Positions 6,414 through 12,065 of a stretch of 13,038 nt of DNA are shown piece after piece. Source of the stretch: an uncultured Clostridium sp. (GTDB lineage: Bacteria > Bacillota > Clostridia > TANB77 > CAG-508); the NCBI GenBank assembly GCA_947426875.1, contig CANEFU010000011.1, positions 1 to 13,038 of the forward strand, given 5' to 3'. Positions within the stretch are counted from its first letter, which is position 1, and each line of letters starts with the position of its first letter. Below the pieces are notes generated by a model that was not told the origin of the DNA, did not search any database, and saw nothing but the letters and a program-made list of their open reading frames with translations. Both the position numbers and the translations under genes were made by a program.

Positions 6414-7637
6414 TTAAAGCAAAGTAAATGAACCATCTGATTGTTTAACCAATTTAACATTAGAATTTAAACGAACAATAGGTCTAAATCCAGACTCTAC
6501 TCCGTGCCTCAATTTGACGGTTTCTTACTGTTCCATTATATGATACATTGTACAGATACCTAAACTCTTCCTCTTTAAAACCATAAGGATTTTGAGAAGA
6601 AATCCACATCGCACTAGCAACCCCTTTTGTAGTACAATATAAACTATCACTAGAATTCAGCCAATTCTCTATCATAGCGGTACCAGTCAAATCAGATTTA
6701 TCCCTAATGAGAAAAGGACCTCTATCATCATTTTCTCTAAAAACAATTCCGTAATCGACTTGATATTTTTCACTATAAGACTTTAATAAAAGTTCAATAG
6801 ACGGTCCACCAACAGCAAAGTCTGCCATCGAACCAGCAAAGCTACTCCATACGTTAGTATCCAACATAAAAGCAACTGCCTTCATATTAACATTGGTAGA
6901 AGTATACCCTTTTGAAAAATATTCATTATTCAATGCCTTTATTCTAACATCTGTAATATCACTTGAACCAGAATAATCTGAAACAACATTTTCCATCGAC
7001 ATAACATAGCAGTGGTCAAGGTCATTATTAGCTCTAGAGCCACATATTAACTTAGAGCCATTTCTACCATCTGGTAGAAACTGACTTTCTATATAGCTAG
7101 ACGTGATTAAATAAATATTATTTTCATCCGCATAAAATAGTTTCCAAGCCTCTACGCCTTCTTCATTAGGACAAGTATATCCAGTTACCGTTGCTCCATA
7201 AAATTCGCTCTTATCACTACTGTTTGCAATATCTTCTGCTGTTATTTCTGTTTTCTCTGGTGGTGTACTACTGCTACTTTTTAGCATGACATTTCCTGTA
7301 TCATTTATTTCAAATGGAAACCCATCTACTATTACCTCCCATGGAAAATCTGTTGTTACATCTGGAATTTTTGTTTTATCTATTCCTTCTACATTCTCTA
7401 AATTGCTTTTTAAGGTTGTTTTATTTATATTTCCGTCTGTTCCATAGCTTCCGAAGTACAGCTATTTTTACCTTTTCTTCTGCTGCTGCTTTTTGTGTTT
7501 CTACTTTAGCTGTATTTGCCTTTCCGAAGGATTCCATTCTCTCCTGTTAAAGTTGCTATACTAATTCCTGCTAAAATTAACAATACAATAATTGTAATAA
7601 CAAGTGCTATTAATGTAATTCCTTTTTGTTTCTTCAT
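6414..7637 (-). CDS. Pilin-like protein, paralogue 2, needing three +1 frameshifts at CGG
   Basis: Reading straight through, this locus is three broken frames. Skipping one C at each of three CGG triplets (7526, 7453, 6504) gives one continuous 406-aa protein. Its N-terminus MKKQKGITLIALVITII is almost identical to paralogue 1. At the first site paralogue 1 has TGENGVL-T-KANTAK and this gene TGENGIL-[CGGA]-KANTAK, so the four bases occupy exactly one codon. The second site restores AVLGSYGTDG and the third GFRPIVRLNSNVKL, both features of this large clostridial protein group as I remember it. The C-terminal domain (about 115-406) contains YGATVTGYTC and AWKLFYADENNIYLI. Cleavage after Gly6 is expected; Ala stands where pilins have Glu5. 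The body is intact apart from the three sites, with no other stop, which argues against a decayed pseudogene. Promoter and terminator flank it closely. Confidence 0.8.
6502..6504 (-). other. Recoding site: +1 shift at CGG, pilin paralogue 2, residue 378
   Basis: Context GCA CGG AGT AGA GTC TGG ATT TAG. The unshifted frame stops five codons after CGG. Skipping the C reads GCA GGA GTA GAG TCT GGA TTT AGA CCT and adds 29 residues including GFRPIVRLNSNVKL, the usual end of this protein group, stopping at 6414 just before the terminator. Confidence 0.8.
7451..7453 (-). other. Recoding site: +1 shift at CGG, pilin paralogue 2, residue 62
   Basis: Context GTA CTT CGG AAG CTA TGG. The unshifted frame meets TAA 11 codons after CGG. 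Skipping the C gives GTA CTT GGA AGC TAT GGA ACA GAC, i.e. VLGSYGTD, joining the upstream helix to the main domain. The octamer CTTCGGAA is the same as at the first site. Confidence 0.8.
7524..7526 (-). other. Recoding site: +1 shift at CGG, pilin paralogue 2, residue 38
   Basis: Context ATC CTT CGG AAA GGC AAA TAC AGC TAA. The unshifted product ends six codons after CGG, just past the membrane helix. Skipping the C gives ILGKANTAK. The in-window paralogue reads VLTKANTAK in a single frame, so the register of this site is supported by comparison inside the window. Confidence 0.85.
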
Positions 7638-7667
7638 TTTCTTTTCTTCCTTTCTTTTGTTTTTTTC

Positions 7668-7696
7668 ATTATATTTTTTTAATTTCTTTTTTGCAA
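7668..7696 (-). promoter_or_regulatory. Sigma-A promoter of pilin paralogue 2
   Basis: On minus, TTGCAA (7691-7696) and a perfect TATAAT (7668-7673) are spaced 17 bases. AAAGGAAG follows as ribosome binding site ahead of the ATG at 7637. An intact promoter and ribosome site argue that the frameshifted gene is still expressed. Confidence 0.75.
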
Positions 7697-7734
7697 TATT
7701 TTTACTATTTTAGTTGTTACCTTTTTTACATAAT

Positions 7735-7788
7735 TTTTAATACCCGACAATTTGGTACTATAATAGTACTAAACTGTCGGTATTAAAA
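7735..7788. repeat. Long imperfect palindrome (about 25-bp arms, 3-base centre)
   Basis: The left arm starts TTTTAATACCCGACA and the right arm ends TGTCGGTATTAAAA. The centre is TACTA-TAA-TAGTA. Arms differ by one extra C and two transitions that give wobble pairs on one strand or the other. It lies between the HAD phosphatase stop (7819) and the pilin 2 promoter (7696). Neither strand has a U-run right after the stem, so it is not a classical terminator. It could be a small transposable remnant, a regulatory hairpin or a terminator variant; the centre also contains TATAAT. Confidence 0.65.
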
Positions 7789-7818
7789 TGTATCAGACAC
7801 TTATGCATCCTCTTATTC

Positions 7819-8670
7819 TTAAAAAGAAATATATTTATAAACGGCTTCCGCAAAACCACTATTTTCCGCATTATTTATGGTTGTATAAGTTGCCACTTTT
7901 TTTACATCATCATAAGCATTTGCTACTGCTACTCCAACACCAGAATGTTGAATCATATCCATATCATTTAAATTATCTCCTATTGCCATAACCTCTGAAG
8001 AAGATAATTTTAAATAATTGGTAAGTATAGCTAGTGCTTCATCTTTATTCGTTTTGCTTGGCGTAATATCTAAATATTCATATTCTTTATTAATTACCTT
8101 ATCTTTATATTGGTTCGATTTTTTTATTTGATAAACTGTCAAATTCGCTTTTTTGTCTAACTCTTCTTTTAAATATTGTAAATCAGTAGGGCTTGAGATA
8201 ATCAATTTAAATACAACTGGGGAATTTTCTTGCATATATTTCTCTATATCAGGAACTACCTTGAATTCTAAATTATTATGATAAATAGAATCTTTTAAAA
8301 TAAAGTTTCTTAAATCCATATATAATAGTTCTGGTGTTATGACTTCATTTTCTGTATATAAATGGACATGTAAATTATCTTTTTTAGCTAGCGACATACA
8401 TAAACTTATTTCTTCTGGTGATAAAGTTTTTCTAAATATTTCTTTTCCTGTTTTTAAATTTATGATTTGATTTCCATTACCAAATATACCATAACTAGCT
8501 TGTAAGTCTTCACAAAAATTTTTCACCATAGAATATGGCTTCCCGGTACAAATTGTGAAGTCTATGTTAGATTGTTTCATATCTTGTATGGCTTTTAGAT
8601 TTCTTTTGGTTATACTATTATTTTCTCCTATTATCGTTCCATCTATATCACTCGCTACTAATCGTATCAT
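7819..8670 (-). CDS. Cof-type HAD-IIB family hydrolase (sugar-phosphatase-like)
   Basis: A 283-aa cytosolic phosphatase of the HAD superfamily, subclass IIB. Motif I is D8-I-D10-G-T with the catalytic Asp8 nucleophile, motif II is TICTGKPY (about residues 39-46), Lys lies in the SKTNKDEAL segment as motif III, and motif IV is G-D232-NLN-D236-MDM. The cap domain (about 85-200) is of the Cof alpha/beta type. Such enzymes remove phosphate from sugar phosphates, nucleotides or flavin precursors; the substrate cannot be told from sequence. Length is normal. AGGGG lies 7 bases before ATG, and a TAGACA-17-TATAAT promoter sits upstream. It is a single-gene unit. Confidence 0.93.
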   Translation of the reverse strand: MIRLVASDIDGTIIGENNSITKRNLKAIQDMKQSNIDFTICTGKPYSMVKNFCEDLQASYGIFGNGNQIINLKTGKEIFRKTLSPEEISLCMSLAKKDNLHVHLYTENEVITPELLYMDLRNFILKDSIYHNNLEFKVVPDIEKYMQENSPVVFKLIISSPTDLQYLKEELDKKANLTVYQIKKSNQYKDKVINKEYEYLDITPSKTNKDEALAILTNYLKLSSSEVMAIGDNLNDMDMIQHSGVGVAVANAYDDVKKVATYTTINNAENSGFAEAVYKYISF

Positions 8671-8704
8671 TTTTTACCCCTATTCTTTTTTTACTTACTT
8701 TCTT

Positions 8705-8733
8705 ATTATAACATTTTTATTTTGATTTGTCTA
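8705..8733 (-). promoter_or_regulatory. Promoter of the HAD phosphatase gene
   Basis: TAGACA (8728-8733) and TATAAT (8705-8710) on the minus strand, 17 bases apart. The -35 box matches that of pilin paralogue 1. It lies directly downstream of the gerW terminator. Confidence 0.7.
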
Positions 8734-8740
8734 TTTTTAT

Positions 8741-8780
8741 GCAAAAATAGCATATCAATGGAAAATCATTGATATGCTAT
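8741..8780 (-). terminator. Terminator of the recX-scpA-gerW unit
   Basis: A perfect 14-bp stem (8747-8760 with 8767-8780) around a 6-base loop, followed on minus by TTTTTGC. It begins 9 bases after the gerW stop codon and closes the leftward transcription unit. Confidence 0.92.
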
Positions 8781-8788
8781 GGATACTT

Positions 8789-9397
8789 CTATTCGTCTTC
8801 CATGGTTTCATCGTATTCAAATTCATACGTTTCTTCCACTGGTTTTACTTCTTCGCTTTTTTTAACTTTCTCTACTTCTTTTTCAATCTTTCTTTCTATT
8901 GCCTTTTTGTCTTCTTCTTCTTTTTTCATACTTTTGTTATGTTTATTTTGCATTTCTTTTAATATTTTTTGTGTTTCTTCCTTCTTATTTTGTAAGCAAC
9001 GATTCATCATATTATTTGTCTTTTCAATTAAGTCTGGCATGTAATCTAATAATTTATCTAATGATGAAGTATGATTAACAGGCATTAGTTTGACATTATT
9101 GGACTGGATGACAAGAAAAGCAATTGGATTAATGGTCACTCCAGCACCACTTCCTCCTCCAAATGGTAGTCTATATTGAATTGCTTCTTCTTTTTCTCTT
9201 TTGGTATATTCATCTATAGTTTCTCCTTTAAATTCACTTCCTCCTGCCGCAAATCCGAATGATACTTTTGATATCGGAATAATAACTATATTGTTTGAAG
9301 TTTCAATTGGCTCTCCAATGATGGTATTCACATCAATCATATCTTGGATACTATTCATAGCTGTAATCATAAGTCCTTCTATGGGATGCTCGCTCAT
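8789..9397 (-). CDS. gerW: GerW family sporulation/germination protein (YtfJ)
   Basis: A 202-aa member of the GerW/YtfJ family, whose Bacillus subtilis member is needed for normal germination of spores. The conserved N-terminal 125 residues include HPIEGLM, IPISKVSFGFAAGGSEF, a Gly-rich LPFGGGSGAGVTINPIAFLV and then KLMPV. After about residue 120 it differs from short relatives in carrying a long Lys/Glu-rich tail (about 130-202), predicted as charged helix. GGAGTG lies ahead of the ATG. Its start overlaps the end of the DUF2953 gene, an arrangement matching the ytfI-ytfJ pair of other Firmicutes. It suggests the organism sporulates or descends from spore formers. Confidence 0.92.
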   Translation of the reverse strand: MSEHPIEGLMITAMNSIQDMIDVNTIIGEPIETSNNIVIIPISKVSFGFAAGGSEFKGETIDEYTKREKEEAIQYRLPFGGGSGAGVTINPIAFLVIQSNNVKLMPVNHTSSLDKLLDYMPDLIEKTNNMMNRCLQNKKEETQKILKEMQNKHNKSMKKEEEDKKAIERKIEKEVEKVKKSEEVKPVEETYEFEYDETMEDE

Positions 9398-9977
9398 ATC
9401 TCTTCACTCCTTTTTTCTCTTTTTTATTTAACATGTAAATGATATTTATAATATGGCACACTTTTATTTCAAATATACCTGAAATATAGAGATTTACCAA
9501 ATTTTGATTTTGATACATAGGATGGATAATAAATGTTTGATTTTCAAATTCTTTTACTTTTTTACGTAATATGATGGCAATTACTGTACTAATAGCTGGA
9601 ACAATAACTGATGTCAAACTTGCATTTTCTGTTCCTATATCTACATGTAAATTTATGTTTTTTATGGATAATTTTGCTTTTTTTATAGACTTCCAAACTT
9701 TTTTATCAAAAGAAAATTTCTTTTCTAAAAGACTAAAATCAACTTTTTTTATCTTTTCTTTTAATTTCATTTTTTCTAGTCTAGTTTTCGTAATATTTAT
9801 CCTTAAAACAGGGATAAAGCCTAAAGAATACATGCTAATGATTATTTTATAATCTTTATTGATATGTCTTGGCATTTGTGAGCTAAATTTAAAGTTTATG
9901 ATTTGTATCCTTATTTTGGAAAATAGAAAAATCACTGCTAACATTGCAATTGTTAGTAATATAAAAAGAAAAACCAA
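9351..9977 (-). CDS. DUF2953 domain protein (YtfI-like), membrane-anchored
   Basis: A 208-aa protein with an N-terminal hydrophobic helix (about residues 1-20), a basic middle part rich in Lys, and a DUF2953 region with IDIGTENASLTSVIVP-like sequence near residues 110-130 (here HVDIGTENASL) and ILRKKVKEF. The start is TTG at 9977, eight bases after AAGGAGG; no ATG is equally well placed. It overlaps gerW by 47 bases in another frame, including the tail KRYERASHRRTYDYSYE. Function is unknown; DUF2953 proteins regularly precede gerW in spore formers, so a spore envelope role is an inference from context. Confidence 0.85.
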   Translation of the reverse strand: MVFLFILLTIAMLAVIFLFSKIRIQIINFKFSSQMPRHINKDYKIIISMYSLGFIPVLRINITKTRLEKMKLKEKIKKVDFSLLEKKFSFDKKVWKSIKKAKLSIKNINLHVDIGTENASLTSVIVPAISTVIAIILRKKVKEFENQTFIIHPMYQNQNLVNLYISGIFEIKVCHIINIIYMLNKKEKKGVKRYERASHRRTYDYSYE

Positions 9978-10041
9978 TCGTTTTACCTCCTTTTTGGAGT
10001 TTTACTATTAGTTTTTCCATTTTTTTCTTATTTAAACATAT

Positions 10042-10794
10042 TTAGCCTAGTTTCTTAGCTTTTTCTACTGTAATATCTCCAAATAGTTCCTCTTGGCTAG
10101 TTTCTACTTTACTTCTCCTAGATAATTCTAATAATCCAGAAAAAGCGGTAACAACTTCTTGTCGATTGTGTTTATTGATTGAAAATAGTTTATTGAAAAC
10201 AAATCGCTTTTGTTTTACTAAAACTTTAAACATTTCTTTTACTTTGCTAGCTACTGTATACGTATCCGTAATCGCTATCTTTTCTATATTTTTAGCATTC
10301 TGATTTAACTTAATACTATTTCGTTCCACTAGGTTTTTATAAATTTCTGGTATTAAAGTGCTATCATAGTCTTTTTCCAGTTTTTGTTTTGGTAACTCTA
10401 TTTCCTCTTCTATTTTAAAATATCTTTTAGAATAATCAAGATAATTTGCTTTTAGTACTTTACTAATTTCTTTAAATTTCTTATATTCAATAATTCTACG
10501 AATTAACTCTTCTTCGGTTAATTCCTCTTCTTCCTCTTCTTGCTTTGGTAACAGATTTTTAGATTTTAAATATAATAAAGTAGAAGCCATTACTAGAAAT
10601 TCACTTGCAATTTCTAAATTTAAACTTTCTTGTTCTTTTAAATACTCAATATATTGGTCTGTAATTTCACTTAGATTAATATCATAAATATTCATTTTAT
10701 TTTTATCAATTAAGTGGCATAATAAATCTAATGGTCCTTCAAAATTGTCTATTTTAATTGCATATTTCTTAGTTTCTAATGTTAATATTGCCAT
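10042..10794 (-). CDS. scpA: Segregation and condensation protein A
   Basis: A 250-aa kleisin that bridges Smc heads in the Smc-ScpA-ScpB condensin complex. The N-terminal Smc-neck binding region is typical: FEGPLDLLCHLIDKNKMNIYDI, then ITDQYIEYL and ASEFLVMASTLLYLKSKNLLP (about residues 50-85). A Glu-rich linker and helical middle follow, and the C-terminal winged-helix part contains RQEVVTAFSGLLELSRR (about 208-225). Length is usual. It starts 10 bases after the recX stop, with AGGAG in the gap. In many Firmicutes scpB comes next; here the 64-base gap leads straight to the DUF2953 gene, so scpB must be elsewhere. Confidence 0.95.
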   Translation of the reverse strand: MAILTLETKKYAIKIDNFEGPLDLLCHLIDKNKMNIYDINLSEITDQYIEYLKEQESLNLEIASEFLVMASTLLYLKSKNLLPKQEEEEEELTEEELIRRIIEYKKFKEISKVLKANYLDYSKRYFKIEEEIELPKQKLEKDYDSTLIPEIYKNLVERNSIKLNQNAKNIEKIAITDTYTVASKVKEMFKVLVKQKRFVFNKLFSINKHNRQEVVTAFSGLLELSRRSKVETSQEELFGDITVEKAKKLG

Positions 10795-10804
10795 GTTTTC
10801 TCCT

Positions 10805-11248
10805 CTATTCTTCGATTGCTTTGTTTATATTTTCTATTTTATATCCTTTTTTCAATAAGTATTGTTTTATTTCTTCTTGCTCCATTCCAATTGATTTTTT
10901 ATATCGTATGTTTTCTGCTGATTTGATTTCGTATTCTTCTAGTTCTTCTCTATTTTCTGCTATATAATCTTCTATCTCACTTTTATTTAATCCTTTTGTC
11001 ATTAATTTATATCGAATTTCTTTGATTGACATATTCTTTAATATCATAAAATTATGAATGGTTTTTTCTATATATTCTCTGTCATTGATATATTTTGCTT
11101 CTTTTAAATATTCTATGATATCTTCTAACATGTTTTCATCTATTGTATTTGAAAATTTTTTGCGTATTTCTTGCTCTGTTCTCTTTTTGTATAAAATATA
11201 TTTTAATACTTTTGTTTTTTCTTTATCAAATTCTTCTATGGTATACAT
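10805..11248 (-). CDS. recX: RecX-like regulator of RecA
   Basis: A 147-aa all-helical protein of the RecX family, which binds RecA filaments and modulates RecA activity. It shows repeated three-helix units: LKYILYKKRTEQEIRKKF, ILEY-type LKEAKYINDREYIEKTI and SIKEIRYKLMTKGLNKSEIEDYI, then the C-terminal EEIKQYLLKKGYKIENINKAIEE. AAAGGAAG precedes ATG by 5 bases. recX often lies next to recA; here hicAB separates them. It is cotranscribed with scpA. Confidence 0.85.
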   Translation of the reverse strand: MYTIEEFDKEKTKVLKYILYKKRTEQEIRKKFSNTIDENMLEDIIEYLKEAKYINDREYIEKTIHNFMILKNMSIKEIRYKLMTKGLNKSEIEDYIAENREELEEYEIKSAENIRYKKSIGMEQEEIKQYLLKKGYKIENINKAIEE

Positions 11249-11252
11249 TTAT

Positions 11253-11282
11253 TCTTCCTTTCTTTTTCCCATTTTACTATAA
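11253..11282 (-). promoter_or_regulatory. Promoter of the recX-scpA-gerW unit
   Basis: On minus, TTGCTA and TAAAAT are spaced 17 bases, just upstream of the recX ribosome binding site and overlapping the T-run after hicB. Positions are approximate to a few bases. Confidence 0.5.
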
Positions 11283-11286
11283 ATGC

Positions 11287-11311
11287 AAAAAAATAGCAAG
11301 ATGCTTTATTT
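11287..11311 (-). terminator. Probable terminator of hicAB
   Basis: On minus, AAATAAAGCA and TGCTATTT pair around TCT with two bulged A, followed by a run of seven T. It overlaps the hicB stop codon region. The stem is AT-rich, so read-through into recX is likely. Confidence 0.5.
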
Positions 11312-11718
11312 TACAATACTCTTTTAATTTTTAAATATTCTTTCAGTGCCGTTTGTAATAATTTTGAAAAGTTTACATTTTGTGCTTCTGCCAATTTATT
11401 TAACCATTGTGGAATTGTTAGAGTCTTTTTTACTGCTTGCTCATCTAATTCATTTCTAACAAGTGGCATCCAAACATTTATCAACATTGTCTTTTCATTT
11501 TTATCACATGTTATCTTTTCTAATGATGTAGCTTCTGGAATAACTTTTTTGTCTATTTCCATATCGTATAAAACTAATCCTAATACTTCATTAGCATTTT
11601 TTATTGCTTCTTCTGTTGTTTCCGCTGAAGAAAATACTCCCGGTAAATCTGGAAATTTAATACTAATTCCATCCTTTGCATAACTAAATATTGCTACAAA
11701 TTCATAACTTTCTTTCAT
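11311..11718 (-). CDS. hicB: HicB family antitoxin
   Basis: A 135-aa antitoxin of the HicAB type II system. The N-terminal half (residues 1-75) is the partial RNase H-like fold that binds HicA: YEFVAIFSYAKDGISIKFPDLPG, then AETTEEAIKNANEVLGLVL. The C-terminal part (about 95-135), KKTLTIPQWLNKLAEAQN and FSKLLQTALKEYL, is a ribbon-helix-helix DNA-binding domain. It follows hicA by 14 bases with AGGAG between. The RHH type fits the inverted-repeat operator in the hicA promoter (11960-11980), suggesting autorepression. Confidence 0.9.
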   Translation of the reverse strand: MKESYEFVAIFSYAKDGISIKFPDLPGVFSSAETTEEAIKNANEVLGLVLYDMEIDKKVIPEATSLEKITCDKNEKTMLINVWMPLVRNELDEQAVKKTLTIPQWLNKLAEAQNVNFSKLLQTALKEYLKIKRVL

Positions 11719-11732
11719 TTTTTCTTTCTCCT

Positions 11733-11931
11733 TTATTCAAATTTTATATTAGCTTGCTTTTCTATATTTTTTAATGTGCCGTATAGGTATTGGATTTTTA
11801 CTTGTAGATATTGTTACTATTTTTTCTTCATTAGTTTTTATAAATATATGATGACTTCCTCTAATTCTCTTTTCTATCCATCCATTTTCTATTAGAATTT
11901 TTATTACTTTTTTTGGTGAATATTTTTTCAC
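11733..11931 (-). CDS. hicA: HicA family mRNA interferase toxin, needing one +1 frameshift at CGG
   Basis: A 65-aa HicA toxin, a double-stranded-RNA-binding-fold ribonuclease that cleaves mRNA. It starts with GTG at 11931 (MKKYSPKKVIKILIENGW) and carries the catalytic His in R-G-S-H27-H28. Reading straight through, the protein ends in an atypical IRHIKKYRKAS at TAA 11749-11751. Skipping the C of CGG (codon 51) gives NPIPIGTLKNIEKQANIKFE, the normal HicA ending, stopping at 11733-11735 just before the hicB ribosome binding site. The shifted version fits family length and sequence much better. If the shift were absent, the toxin would lose its last strand and helix. Confidence 0.85.
11779..11781 (-). 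other. Recoding site: +1 shift at CGG in hicA, residue 51
   Basis: Context CCA ATA CCT ATA CGG CAC ATT AAA. Skipping the C reads CCT ATA GGC ACA TTA AAA AAT ATA GAA AAG CAA GCT AAT, i.e. PIGTLKNIEKQAN, the conserved end of HicA proteins. Here the restored codon is GGC, while at the other four sites it is GGA. Confidence 0.85.
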
Positions 11932-11951
11932 TATTATCTGCCTTCTTTCTT

Positions 11952-11983
11952 ATTATATTACACGTATTTTTGATACGTGTCAA
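11952..11983 (-). promoter_or_regulatory. hicAB promoter with embedded HicB-type operator
   Basis: On minus, TTGACA (11978-11983) is followed 17 bases later by TAATAT (11955-11960); a TATAAT overlaps at 11952-11957 with spacing 20. The spacer holds a perfect inverted repeat, ACACGTAT-5-ATACGTGT (11960-11967 and 11973-11980), running from the -35 to the -10. A protein bound there would block RNA polymerase, as expected for autoregulation by HicB. Confidence 0.8.
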
Positions 11984-12004
11984 GTCTTTTTAATAAAAAA
12001 GACT
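11983..12004. repeat. Inverted repeat upstream of the hicAB promoter
   Basis: AGTCTTTTT and AAAAAGACT are perfect 9-bp arms around AATA, sharing sequence with the U-run of the recA terminator. It may form an alternative hairpin at the end of the recA transcript. Confidence 0.5.
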
Positions 12005-12043
12005 AAATAAACAATACGTATAAAATACATATCATTTATTTAG
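11992..12043 (-). terminator. recA terminator
   Basis: CTAAATAAA and TTTATTTAG (12003-12011 with 12035-12043) form a 9-bp outer stem, and ATATGTAT pairs with ATACGTAT inside it. On minus the structure is followed by TCTTTTTTATT. It separates recA from hicAB. Confidence 0.8.
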
Positions 12044-12065
12044 CCCCTAATAAATCATTTGATTT

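Noticed and set aside
6484..7287. Separate 267-aa gene starting MLKSSSS
   Set aside because: The frame continues upstream without a stop to the CGG at 7451, the upstream codons match the protein group, and no ribosome binding site supports the internal Met.
7451..7526. CTTCGGAA as a dedicated slippery octamer
   Set aside because: It fits two sites in one gene, but the recA, hicA and third pilin sites have TTA, ATA and GCA before CGG, so the octamer is not required.
6414..7637. Pilin paralogue 2 as a decayed pseudogene
   Set aside because: All three lesions are the same +1 event at CGG, no other stop interrupts 406 codons, promoter and terminator are intact, and recA and hicA show the same event.
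779..11334. Many open frames opposite or overlapping the listed genes (for example plus-strand frames at 1002-1265, 2166-2498, 8769-9044 and 9571-9852)
   Set aside because: They lie antisense to well-identified genes, have Phe/Ile/Leu/Ser-rich products typical of reversed AT-rich coding sequence, and lack ribosome binding sites.
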